This document shows positions 1-9,240 of a stretch of DNA of 12,064 bases, one piece after another (within the stretch, counting starts at the first letter, position 1; each line of letters begins with the position of its first letter). Below the pieces are notes generated by a model. It was not told where the DNA came from. It ran no database searches and saw nothing but the letters and a program-made list of their open reading frames with translations. The stretch is from Myxococcaceae bacterium (lineage in GTDB: Bacteria; Myxococcota; Myxococcia; Myxococcales; Myxococcaceae). The DNA lies in contig JAGSPQ010000230.1 of assembly GCA_018262385.1 (NCBI GenBank), positions 1-12,064 of the forward strand, in the 5' to 3' direction. The position numbers and the translations under genes are program-made.

Positions 1-605
1 AGCGCGTCGATCGGGCGGGTGTTCTTCATCTTCACCGACAGGGGGAACTGATCGCCCCTGGACACGGCGCCGAAGTCGAGGGTCGCCGGCAGCTCGCACT
101 CGCCCGAGACGCTGGTGCCCTTGAGGATGATCTCGGCGGTCTCCTTGCCCACCTCGGTGTTGGTGGCCCGGAGGATCAGCTTCGCCTCGTGGGGGACGGT
201 CAGCTTCTCCTCGGTGGGCGAATCGAAGGAGAGATCGAACTCCGCCGTCTCGCCCGAGCCGATCTCGCGCCCCTCGAAGGCGACGGTGAACACCGGGTTG
301 GCCACGGTGGCGGTGCCGATCGTGACCGCGTCCCCCTCGCCGTTCTTCTCGAGCTTCTCGAGAAAGAGCGCGCCGCCGCCGGTGTTCTTGATCTGGATCT
401 TGCTGGTCACCTTCTTCCCCATCGGCACCTGACCGAAGTCGTAGGTGCCGCTGGTGGCGCTGGTCACCGTCACGCCCTCGCTGACGTAGACGATCGCGAT
501 CTCGCCGGGGCGGGCAGTCACCGGGGGGGGATTGCACCGGCACCCGGAAACGGCGAGCGCAACGGTGGCAAAGGCGATCAGGGCGCGGGGGGAAGCTCGA
601 AGCAT
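1..605 (-). CDS. Lipoprotein with ASH/choice-of-anchor-D-like domain (5' part, runs off window)
   Basis: I translated this from the minus strand. The ATG at 605-603 is preceded by GAGG at a 5-nt spacing. About 201 residues are visible and the frame is open to the window edge, so the C-terminus is missing. The N-terminus is a lipoprotein signal: a hydrophobic stretch ending in the lipobox AVSGC with Cys22 as the lipidated residue, then CRCNPPP, so the mature protein should be tethered to an envelope membrane. The remainder is a beta-rich domain reading YDFGQVPMGKK, KIQIKNTGGGALFLEKL and, near the edge, LDFGAVSRGDQFPLSVKMKNT. The recurring 'DFG-V--G' followed by a 'K--N' strand is typical of ASH, DUF1573 or choice-of-anchor-D immunoglobulin-like repeats, so at least two units seem to be present. 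Function is unknown; a structural or adhesion role in the envelope is inference. It is divergent from the MutS-like gene at 730. Confidence 0.8.
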   Translation of the reverse strand, partial: MLRASPRALIAFATVALAVSGCRCNPPPVTARPGEIAIVYVSEGVTVTSATSGTYDFGQVPMGKKVTSKIQIKNTGGGALFLEKLEKNGEGDAVTIGTATVANPVFTVAFEGREIGSGETAEFDLSFDSPTEEKLTVPHEAKLILRATNTEVGKETAEIILKGTSVSGECELPATLDFGAVSRGDQFPLSVKMKNTRPIDA

Positions 606-634
606 GAAGACCTCAAAGTTGAAAAAGAGGCGGC

Positions 635-664
635 ATGGTGCCGACTTGGGTGGGGTGGGGTCAA
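635..664 (-). promoter_or_regulatory. Candidate sigma70-type promoter for the ASH-domain lipoprotein
   Basis: On the minus strand a TTGACC box (659-664, 5 of 6 matches to TTGACA) is followed after 18 nt by CACCAT (635-640, 3 of 6 matches to TATAAT). The distance to the lipoprotein ATG at 605 suits a short 5' leader. The -10 match is weak, so this is only a candidate. The inverted repeat at 641-669 fills the spacer and covers the -35 box. Confidence 0.3.
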
Positions 665-669
665 GTCGG
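641..669. repeat. Perfect 8-bp inverted repeat with G-rich centre, operator-like
   Basis: CCGACTTG at 641-648 and CAAGTCGG at 662-669 are exact reverse complements, separated by a 13-nt centre (649-661) made of G runs split by single T residues. The repeat lies in the 124-bp divergent gap between the lipoprotein start (605) and the MutS-like start (730). One arm covers the candidate -35 box of the minus-strand promoter, as expected of a repressor operator. As RNA it would form an 8-bp stem. It is not followed by a T-tract, so it is not an intrinsic terminator. Confidence 0.5.
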
Positions 670-729
670 TGTGCCGGGAAGTGTCTTTGTGTTGATTCGA
701 TCGGCAGGGCGTTGTCAAACCTCAACCCC

Positions 730-2532
730 GTGAGCTCTGCCGAAACCACCTACCTGGAGCGGGTCGCGGCGGCGAAGGCCAGCCTCGCCCGGCTCGACGC
801 CAGAGGCGGCCGGCTGGCCAACCTGCGGCTGGCGACCTTCCTGCTCGCGGTCGGCCTGGCGCTGGCGACCCTGTTCGGGAAGCTGCCCGGCGGGGGGTTT
901 CTGGCCGCGCTGGCGGTGATGGCCGGCTACACCGCCCTGGCGGTGCGGCACGCGAAGGTGCTTCGCGAGGAACGGACGGCGAAGACGGTGCTGCTGCTCA
1001 ACCAGCGTGGGCTGCAGCGGCTGGCCGGGAAGTGGCGCGACTTCCCCTCGCAGGGCGAGCGCTACCGGGTCGACGGCCACCTGTACGCCGGAGATCTCGA
1101 CGTGTTCGGCCACGGCTCGCTGTTCCAGCGGCTGGACGAGACGAGCACCGAGGCCGGAGAGAAGCTGCTCGCCGGCTGGCTCTCGGCGCCGACGAAGATC
1201 GCGGTCGAGATCTCGGGGCGGCAGGCGGCGCTCAAAGAGCTCGCTGCGCAGATCGACTTCCGGCAGCGGCTGGTGAGCGAGACCCGGCAGGTGGTGGCGC
1301 AGAAGGCCGACCCGTCGCGGTTCATCCGCTGGGTCGAGAACGGCTCTTCGATCGCCTCGCTCAAGTGGGCGTTCGTGCTCGCCCACCTGCTGCCGGTGGT
1401 GACGTTCGGCCTGTGGCTCGGGGTCCAGCTGCGGGTGCTGCTCGACTGGGTGCCCTACGTCGGGCTCGGGCTGCAGATCGCGGTGGTGGTGATCACCTCG
1501 CGGCGGCTGGCCGAGATGTACGGCCAGCTGACGATGGGCGAGCTGGGCTTCGTCCAGTTCGAGCACACCTTCGAGGCGATCGACGCCCAGCAGTTCTCCG
1601 ACCCCCTGCTCTGCCGGCTCAAGTCGGGGCTGTCGACCGGAGGCCCGCCGGTCTCGCAGCGGCTCAAGCACTTCGAGCGGCTGCACGGCTTCGCGTCGCT
1701 GCGCTCGGCCAAAGAGATCCACTGGATCATCAACGCGCTGCTGCTGTGGGACCTCCACTTCCTCTTCCGGATCGAGCGGTGGCGCAGCGAGCTGGGCACC
1801 GGAGTGCGCGGCTGGTTCGAGTCGCTCGCCCAGCTCGAGGCGCTCTCGTCGATGGCGACCTGGGTCTACGAGAACCCGGCCTACGCCTGGCCCCAAGTCG
1901 ACGAGGGGCCGGTGCACTTTCAGGCCGTGCAGCTGGGCCACCCGCTGCTCGACAACCCGGTGCGCAACGACCTGGCGCTCGACGGGCCCGGGACGGCGGT
2001 GGTGATCACCGGCTCGAACATGTCGGGCAAGACGACGCTGATGCGGGCGATGGGGCTCAACACGGTGATCGCGCTGGCGGGGATGCCGGTGTGCGCGCGG
2101 TCCTTCCAGGTCAGCGTGGTGCAGGTGCTGACCAGCATGCGGGTGAAGGACTCGCTCGAGCGCGGGGTGTCGTACTTCTACGCCGCGGTGCAGCGGATCA
2201 AGGCGGTGCTGGACGTCGCGAAGGCGAACCCGAACCAGACCCTGTTCCTGCTCGACGAGCTGCTGATGGGCACCAACACCCGCGAGCGACAGATCGCCTC
2301 ACGCGAGCTGATGCGGATGCTGCTGTCGACCGGTGCGTCGGGCGCGCTGACCACCCACGATCTGTCGCTGACCGAGCTGGCCAGCTACCCGGGAGTGAAG
2401 GTCCGCAACGTTCACTTCCGCGACCTGGAGAAGGACGGCGAGATGACCTTCGACTACGTGCTGCGCGACGGAGTGGTCGAGACCACCAACGCGCTCGAGG
2501 TGCTGCGGCGCGCCGGGGTCGACATCCCCTAA
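730..2532 (+). CDS. Membrane-associated MutS-like ATPase (MutS core domain plus ATPase domain V)
   Basis: This is a 600-residue protein if translation starts at GTG 730; an in-frame ATG at 604 would add 42 residues lying in the divergent promoter region. The C-terminal ABC-type ATPase of the MutS family is intact: Walker A GSNMSGKTT (from residue 428), Walker B LFLLDE (505-510) and the TTHD His switch (His543). Upstream, SLFQRLDETSTEAGEKLL and RQAALKEL resemble the MutS core/lever domain. The N-terminal mismatch-binding domain I of canonical MutS (about 850 residues) is absent. Hydrophobic segments lie at about residues 34-77 and 214-262, so the protein is probably membrane-bound. This matches a known but poorly characterised group of MutS-related proteins, and a role in ordinary mismatch repair is doubtful. 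There is no clear Shine-Dalgarno. Weak TTGATT (692-697) and TCAAAC (715-720) boxes would give an almost leaderless mRNA. It ends 8 bp from the convergent CorC-like gene. Confidence 0.88.
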   Translation: MSSAETTYLERVAAAKASLARLDARGGRLANLRLATFLLAVGLALATLFGKLPGGGFLAALAVMAGYTALAVRHAKVLREERTAKTVLLLNQRGLQRLAGKWRDFPSQGERYRVDGHLYAGDLDVFGHGSLFQRLDETSTEAGEKLLAGWLSAPTKIAVEISGRQAALKELAAQIDFRQRLVSETRQVVAQKADPSRFIRWVENGSSIASLKWAFVLAHLLPVVTFGLWLGVQLRVLLDWVPYVGLGLQIAVVVITSRRLAEMYGQLTMGELGFVQFEHTFEAIDAQQFSDPLLCRLKSGLSTGGPPVSQRLKHFERLHGFASLRSAKEIHWIINALLLWDLHFLFRIERWRSELGTGVRGWFESLAQLEALSSMATWVYENPAYAWPQVDEGPVHFQAVQLGHPLLDNPVRNDLALDGPGTAVVITGSNMSGKTTLMRAMGLNTVIALAGMPVCARSFQVSVVQVLTSMRVKDSLERGVSYFYAAVQRIKAVLDVAKANPNQTLFLLDELLMGTNTRERQIASRELMRMLLSTGASGALTTHDLSLTELASYPGVKVRNVHFRDLEKDGEMTFDYVLRDGVVETTNALEVLRRAGVDIP

Positions 2533-2540
2533 CTGACGGC

Positions 2541-3896
2541 TCAGCTGCTCGGGCGGGGGTTGGGCGGAGTCATCGCCGGCTGAACCGCGCCGGGCGAGAG
2601 CTTGGGCTCGATGCGCACCATCAGCACCCGCGGGCCGTCCATCTTGGCCACCGAGATCCGGTAGTCCTCGAGGACCCAGACGTCGCCCACCACCGGGACC
2701 CGCCCGAGCTTGGCCATCAGGTAGCCGGCGATGGTGGTGATGTCGGTCTTGTCGACGTCGAACTCCACCTCGAGGGTGTCCTCGAGATCGTCGAGCTGCA
2801 CCGTGCCCGGCAGCTCGAGCCGGCCGCCCGGCAGCGTTCGCACCGGCTCGAACTTGCGGCCCAGCTTGGCGATGTTGCCGACCAGCTCGGCGACCACGTC
2901 GGAGATGGTCACCATCCCCGAAGTGCCGCCGTGCTCGTCGACCACGATCGCGACCTGCTTGTGGCGGCGGCGGAACTCGGTCAGCAGCTGCTCGAGGGTG
3001 ACGTTCTCGGGCACGAAGAGCACCGGGCGCTGCACCTGGCTGAGCGACTTGAGCTCGCCGCGCGAGAGAAGGAACAGCAGGTCCTTGACGTTGATCAGCC
3101 CCTCGACCTGGTCGAGCCCGCCGCGGACGACCGGAAGCCAGGTGTGGCCGGCGCTGCGGGCCGCCTGCAGGCTCTCGTCCAGCGAGGCCTCGAGGTCGAG
3201 GTACTTCATCTGGGTGCGCGGCACGAGCACCTGGCGCGCGGTCTTCTCCATCATCCCCAGCGCCCGCTCGAGCAGCTCGGCGCGCGAGCTGTCGATCGCT
3301 CCGGCCTGGGCGGAGTTGGCGAAGATCAGCCGCAGCTCGTCCTCGTGCAGCACCTCGTGCTCCTCGGCGCCCTGCTTCAGGCCCAACAGGCGCAGCGCCA
3401 TGCGGGTGCCGAAGTTGAGGATCCAGATCACCGGGAAGGCGACGAAGTAGAAGACCCGCATCGGCCAGGCCAGCGCGAGCGAGGTGGCCTCGGCGTTGCG
3501 GATCGCGATCGTCTTGGGCACCTGCTCGCCGACCACGATGTGGAGGAAGGTGATGATCCCGAAGGTCAGCACCAGCGAGATGGTCTTCGCGATCGCATGC
3601 GCCGCCTCGGTGGCGGGGCTGACCTTCAGGATCAGCGCCTCGATCAGGTGCCCGAACGCCGGCTCGCCCACCCAGCCGAGCGCCAGCGAGGCGAGGGTGA
3701 TCCCGACCTGGCAGGCCGACAGCCAGGCGTCGAGCCGGTTGCGCATCGCCAGCGCCTGGGCGGCGCCGGGGCGGCCCTGATCCACCAGCGCCTCGAGCTG
3801 GGTCGGGCGCACCTTCACCAACGCGAACTCGACCGCCACGAAGAAGGCGTTGAGCAGCACGAGAACGAACGCGAGCCCCAGGGCGGCGAATTGCAC
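2541..3896 (-). CDS. HlyC/CorC-family membrane protein (CNNM, paired CBS and CorC_HlyC domains)
   Basis: This is a 451-residue protein with a GTG start at 3896-3894. The family comprises inner-membrane proteins linked to Mg2+/divalent-cation transport or resistance. Residues 1-200 form the CNNM (DUF21) membrane domain, with hydrophobic helices near 3-25, 60-90, 105-125 and 140-172 and the conserved GEQVPKTIAI at 123-132. A CBS pair follows: CBS1 from LVPRTQM (224) to VKDLL (270-274), and CBS2 about 293-340 with AIVVDEHGGTSGMVT, the usual signature. The CorC_HlyC domain spans about 357-430. A short Pro-rich tail ends the protein. The order and length are normal for the family. The TPR gene stops 3 bp upstream of this start, so the two are almost certainly co-transcribed. 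The transported ion cannot be told from sequence, and older 'hemolysin' labels for the family should not be read as toxicity. Confidence 0.93.
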   Translation of the reverse strand: MQFAALGLAFVLVLLNAFFVAVEFALVKVRPTQLEALVDQGRPGAAQALAMRNRLDAWLSACQVGITLASLALGWVGEPAFGHLIEALILKVSPATEAAHAIAKTISLVLTFGIITFLHIVVGEQVPKTIAIRNAEATSLALAWPMRVFYFVAFPVIWILNFGTRMALRLLGLKQGAEEHEVLHEDELRLIFANSAQAGAIDSSRAELLERALGMMEKTARQVLVPRTQMKYLDLEASLDESLQAARSAGHTWLPVVRGGLDQVEGLINVKDLLFLLSRGELKSLSQVQRPVLFVPENVTLEQLLTEFRRRHKQVAIVVDEHGGTSGMVTISDVVAELVGNIAKLGRKFEPVRTLPGGRLELPGTVQLDDLEDTLEVEFDVDKTDITTIAGYLMAKLGRVPVVGDVWVLEDYRISVAKMDGPRVLMVRIEPKLSPGAVQPAMTPPNPRPSS

Positions 3897-3899
3897 GGT

Positions 3900-4715
3900 C
3901 TAGAAGAGCGCCTCGAACTCGGGATCCGCCTTCAACGAATCGAACATCGGATCGGTGGCCAGCCACCCCTGGACCTTGGTCTTGTCGATCACCACTGCCT
4001 TCTTGAGCTGATCGAGCGCCTCGCGCGGGCGGCCCCAGAGCGCGTAGAGGGCTCCCATGTTGTAGGTCAGCAGCAGATCGTCGGGGCCCAGCGCCTTCGC
4101 CTTGTCGTAGGCGCGCTCGGCCTCGGCGTAGAAGCCCTTCTGCGCGTAGCAGATGCCCAGGTCGAGGTTGGCTTCGAAGTTGTCCGGCTCGAGGCGGACC
4201 ACTTCCTTCAGCTGGGCGATCGCCGAACGGTAGTCGCCCTCGTCCATCTGCAGCGCGGCCAGCTCGTGGCGGGGGAAGGCGTCGGCCGGGTCGAGCTCGA
4301 TCGCGGTGCCGAGCTCCTTGACCGCTTCGTCCAGCCGGCCGACGTCGGCCCAGGTGAGCCCGAGGTTCAAGTGGGCGTCGGGGTACTCGGGGTCGAGCTC
4401 GATCGCCTCTTTGTACTCGGCGATCGCGAAGTCGGTGCCGTGGGTCGAGAGGAAGCAGGCGAGGTTGTAGTGGGCGGTGGCGCTCTCGGGCTCGAGCTTG
4501 AGCGCGGTGAGGTACTCGGCCAGCGCCTCGCGGTAGAGCTTCTTCTCGGCGTAGACGGTGGCGAGGTTGTCGTGGGCATGGGCGGAGTTGGGATCGAGGT
4601 CGATCGCCTTCTTGAACTCCTTGATCGCCTCGTCGAGCCAGCCGCGATCGGCCAGCTCGATTCCGCGCGAGTTGTGCTCGTCGGACGCTGCGATGCTGTC
4701 TTTCTCCCGCGCCAT
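3900..4715 (-). CDS. TPR-repeat protein (seven tetratricopeptide repeats)
   Basis: This is a 271-residue protein that I start at ATG 4715-4713, just downstream of GGAAGAA and AAGGAG. A TTG at 4742 in the same frame would add nine residues, but it would put the Shine-Dalgarno sequences inside the gene. Seven consecutive 34-residue TPR units run from about residue 14 to 245, for example NLATVYAEKKLYREALAEY, NLGLTWADVGRLDEAVKEL and NMGALYALWGRPREALDQL, each ending in a D/EP turn. The last 25 residues (WLATDPMFDSLKADPEFEALF region) are a common tail of TPR proteins. No signal peptide or membrane segment is visible, so a cytoplasmic protein-protein scaffold is likely. It lies 3 bp upstream of the CorC-like gene, which suggests co-expression, but a direct partnership is only inference. 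Its binding partner is unknown. Confidence 0.9.
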   Translation of the reverse strand: MAREKDSIAASDEHNSRGIELADRGWLDEAIKEFKKAIDLDPNSAHAHDNLATVYAEKKLYREALAEYLTALKLEPESATAHYNLACFLSTHGTDFAIAEYKEAIELDPEYPDAHLNLGLTWADVGRLDEAVKELGTAIELDPADAFPRHELAALQMDEGDYRSAIAQLKEVVRLEPDNFEANLDLGICYAQKGFYAEAERAYDKAKALGPDDLLLTYNMGALYALWGRPREALDQLKKAVVIDKTKVQGWLATDPMFDSLKADPEFEALF

Positions 4716-4781
4716 TTCTTCCTGATCACTCCTTAAGGGCAACGGTGCGAATTAGCAGATCGGGCGGATAGAGTCCTTCTC
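4716..4781. promoter_or_regulatory. Divergent promoter region between the TPR gene and the capA-like gene
   Basis: This 66-bp gap must carry start signals for both directions unless transcripts arise inside the flanking genes. It is more AT-rich than its surroundings and contains the TPR-side ribosome-binding sequences (AAGGAG and GGAAGA on the minus strand). TAATTC on the minus strand is a possible -10, but no partner -35 is evident. On the plus side the best purine run before ATG 4782 is GGATAGAG. I could not place either promoter with confidence. Confidence 0.3.
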
Positions 4782-5834
4782 ATGTGGTCGCTCCTCGCTG
4801 CAGCCCCGGTGGTGTCCGTTCTGTTCGGTGGAGATGTAACGCTCGGCTTTCACTATGAGGAATATGTCGATGAGCAGGTGAAGAAGGGAAAGAGCCGGGA
4901 GGCGATGCTCGCGCACGGCTTCCAGAAGGTGCTGCCGCTGGCCGAGAAGGCGGACCTGTTCGTGGTGAACCTCGAGTGCCCGTTCACCGACCAGGGCGAG
5001 AAGATCCCGAAGAACTTCAACTTCCGGGCCCGGCCGGAGCTGGTCGCCTCGCTCCAGTCGGGCAGCGTCGACGTGGTGAGCCTGGCCAACAACCACCTGC
5101 TCGACTACGGGCCGGGTGGGCTGACCGACACCCAGGCGACGCTCGATGGGGCGAAGATCGTCCACTTCGGAGCGGGCGCCACCCTGGCGGCCGCGCGGGC
5201 GCCGGCGATCGTGACGGTGAAGGGGGTGAAGATCGCCTTCCTCGGCTACTTCTTCCTCGGCGACCGGAACATCGAGCCGAAGGAGGTGATCGCCACCGAC
5301 TCCACCCCCGGGGTGGCCGGGCACCACTCGGACCTGGCGACGCTGCGCGGCTGGGTGATCGCGGACGTGAAGGCCGCCCGCGCCAGAGCGGACGTGGTGA
5401 TCCCGTTCTTCCACTGGGGCCGCGAGGGGCGCACGGCGCCCGAGCCCTACCAGATCGAGCTGGCGCACGCGGCGATCGACACCGGGGCGGCGGCGGTGAT
5501 CGGCAGCCACCCGCACGTGCTGCAGGGCATCGAGCTTTACCAGGGGCGGCCGATTCTCTACTCGCTGGGGAACTTCGTCTTCGGCGGCAACTGGGATCCG
5601 AAGGACAAGCGCACTGCGATGGTCCGGATGGACCTCGACGCGCGCGGGGTGCGCAAGACCACGGTGATCCCCGCGTTCTCCGACCGGTTCCCCGAGGTGC
5701 CGATTCAGCCCTACCCCGCCGAAGGCGAGGCGGCCGAGGCGGTGCTCGATCACCTCGGCGAGATCTCGGCCGGCTTCAAGGCGACCCTCCCCGAGCTGAA
5801 GGGGCGGTCGACCCGCAAGGACGGCGGGCCCTAG
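4782..5834 (+). CDS. CapA-family metallophosphatase-fold protein
   Basis: This is a 350-residue protein of the CapA (PGA_cap) family, which has a calcineurin-like metallophosphatase fold. Conserved blocks occur in order: GGDV (16-19), NLECP (from Asn63), ANNHLLDYG with Asn103/Asn104/His105 and Asp108, FFHWGREG (His211), GSHPHVLQG (His243, His245) and YSLGNFVFG. These are the expected metal-site motifs, so the fold and a metal-dependent hydrolase-like activity are well supported. CapA proteins were first known from poly-gamma-glutamate capsule systems, but no capB or capC ligase or transport gene is in the window, so a capsule role is not supported here. The N-terminus MWSLLAAAPVVSVLFGG is hydrophobic but very short and runs straight into the first motif, so export is uncertain. 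No in-frame alternative start lies just upstream. Its stop TAG shares the CTAG at 5831-5834 with the stop of the basic ORF on the other strand. Confidence 0.9.
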   Translation: MWSLLAAAPVVSVLFGGDVTLGFHYEEYVDEQVKKGKSREAMLAHGFQKVLPLAEKADLFVVNLECPFTDQGEKIPKNFNFRARPELVASLQSGSVDVVSLANNHLLDYGPGGLTDTQATLDGAKIVHFGAGATLAAARAPAIVTVKGVKIAFLGYFFLGDRNIEPKEVIATDSTPGVAGHHSDLATLRGWVIADVKAARARADVVIPFFHWGREGRTAPEPYQIELAHAAIDTGAAAVIGSHPHVLQGIELYQGRPILYSLGNFVFGGNWDPKDKRTAMVRMDLDARGVRKTTVIPAFSDRFPEVPIQPYPAEGEAAEAVLDHLGEISAGFKATLPELKGRSTRKDGGP

Positions 5835-5932
5835 TACTTGCCCTTCGCCTTGCGCGCGCGGACGCGACGGCGCTTGAGCACGCTGTGCTTCACTTTGGCG
5901 CGGTTCTTCAGCTTCTTCTTGCTGCGGTATAC
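5831..5932 (-). CDS. Short, highly basic ORF without a canonical start codon (possible small protein or remnant)
   Basis: Reading the minus strand back from the TAG at 5833-5831 gives a C-terminal sequence rich in Lys and Arg, such as [20 protein letters not shown] and then ARKAKGKY. Seventeen of the last 31 residues are Lys or Arg. Almost every codon ends in G or C (AAG, CGC, GCG, AAC), as in the real genes around it, which suggests coding constraint. The frame stays open upstream to a TGA inside prfA, but it has no ATG, GTG or TTG before the basic part. The only candidates are internal: CTG at 5911 (26 residues) or GTG at 5893 (20 residues). The composition resembles small ribosome- or nucleic-acid-binding proteins, but I do not recognise a family. 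It could be a small protein with an unusual start, a frameshifted copy, or chance. Confidence 0.3.
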   Translation of the reverse strand, partial: VYRSKKKLKNRAKVKHSVLKRRRVRARKAKGKY

Positions 5933-5933
5933 A
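5928..5933 (+). promoter_or_regulatory. Candidate -10 element just upstream of prfA
   Basis: TATACA, inside the palindrome GTATAC (5927-5932), lies 10 nt before the prfA GTG at 5944 and is the best -10-like hexamer in the 109-bp gap after the capA-like gene. No good -35 stands 16-18 nt upstream (TTCTTC at best). Transcription from it would start near 5940 and leave almost no leader. This agrees with the absence of a Shine-Dalgarno sequence but is unproven. Confidence 0.25.
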
Positions 5934-5943
5934 CGCCCCGGTC

Positions 5944-7016
<1,073 letters not shown>

Positions 7017-7020
<4 letters not shown>

Positions 7021-7880
7021 CCGAAGAGAGCTGGACGATCCGCAAGGTCCTCACCTGGACCACCCAGCGCTTCGAGAAGGTGGACCTCGACGCCCCCCGG
7101 CTGACGGCCGAGATCCTGCTCGCCCACACCCTGAAGCTCGACCGGGTGAAGCTGTTCATGGAGCTCGATCGCCCGCTGCAGAAGGACGAGCTGGCCGAGT
7201 TCCGCTCGCTGATCCAGCGGCGGCTGCAGTTCGAGCCGACCCAGTACCTCACCGGCTTCAAGGACTTCTACAACCGGCGCTTCCGCGTCGATCCCCGGGT
7301 GCTGATCCCCCGCCCCGAGACCGAGCTGCTGGTCGAGGCGGTGCTGCAGCTGCTGCCGAAGGACGCCCCGTCGCGGGTGCTCGATCTGTGCACTGGCTCG
7401 GGCTGCATCGCGGTGACGATCGCCGCCGAGCGGCCCCAGGCCTCGGTGTGGGCGACCGATCTGTCGAAGGGCGCCTGCGAGGTGGCGGCGGCCAACGCCG
7501 AGCAGCACCAGGTGGCCAGCCGGGTGTCGGTGCTGCAGGGCGATCTGTTCGCCGCGATCCCCGCCGGGGCGCGGTTCGACGTGGTGGTCTCCAACCCGCC
7601 CTACGTGAAGCGGGGGGACCTGCCGGGCCTGCAGCAGGAGGTCCGCAAGGAGCCGCCCCAGGCGCTCGACGGCGGCGAAGACGGCCTCGACTTCGTGCGG
7701 CGGATCGCCGAAGGCAGCCACGCGGCGCTGAAGCGTGGCGGTTGGCTTGCACTGGAGATCGGAGATGAACAAGGTGACGCGGTGAAGCAGGTGCTGACGC
7801 GGGCGGGGTACCACGCGGTGCGGGTGGAGAAGGATCTGGCGCGGCTCGACCGCCTCGCCTTCGCTCAGGAGCCCTCCTAG
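7017..7880 (+). CDS. prmC: Release factor glutamine N5-methyltransferase PrmC/HemK
   Basis: This 287-residue protein uses S-adenosylmethionine to methylate the side-chain amide of the GGQ glutamine in release factors. The TTG start at 7017 overlaps the prfA stop (TTGA) and has GGGAAG 6 nt upstream. No in-frame ATG or GTG lies near the expected N-terminus, and [18 protein letters not shown] fits the family's N-terminal helical domain. The linker [19 protein letters not shown] is characteristic. The SAM-binding motif I is LDLCTGSGC (122-130). The catalytic NPPY (193-196) lies in [13 protein letters not shown], followed by the diagnostic [17 protein letters not shown] block. Nothing appears missing or truncated. 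Its TAG touches the ATG of murA with no base between them. Its placement behind prfA, its substrate gene, is widely conserved in bacteria. Confidence 0.96.
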
Positions 7881-9146
<1,266 letters not shown>

Positions 9147-9240
9147 CGCATTACCCAAACAGAACAAATGGGAGGTTGCAGTTCACTTTCCCGCAGCCGT
9201 ACCATTTCGAAACACCCTTACAGGAGCAGGAAAGAAAGCC
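9147..9240 (+). promoter_or_regulatory. Intergenic promoter region of the zinc-ribbon gene
   Basis: This 94-bp region is clearly AT-richer than the flanking genes. TTGCAG (9176-9181) and TACCAT (9200-9205) are 18 nt apart and form a weak sigma70-like pair (3 of 6 and 4 of 6 matches). They would give a leader of about 30 nt. Two ribosome-binding candidates follow, AGGAG (9222-9226) and the better-spaced AGGAAAG (9228-9234), 6 nt before ATG 9241. The change in composition suggests the next gene is not simply read through from murA. Confidence 0.4.

Noticed and set aside
532..729. Earlier in-frame starts for the MutS-like protein at 532 and 604.
   Set aside because: They would place the N-terminus in the divergent promoter region and over the lipoprotein gene, with non-conserved-looking sequence. 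The GTG at 730 fits better.
2533..2540. Possible terminator between the MutS-like and CorC-like stops.
   Set aside because: Only 8 bp separate the stops and no stem with a T-tract is visible on either side.
715..4736. Very long open frames antisense to or out of phase with the MutS-like and CorC-like genes, including one running from 1032 to 4736.
   Set aside because: They are products of GC-rich codon structure: low-complexity Arg/Ala/Gly-rich translations with no recognisable motif, overlapping genes with clear family signatures.
9168..9181. GGGAGGTTGCA resembling a sigma54 promoter upstream of the zinc-ribbon gene.
   Set aside because: The distance between the GG and GC elements is shorter than the fixed spacing sigma54 requires.
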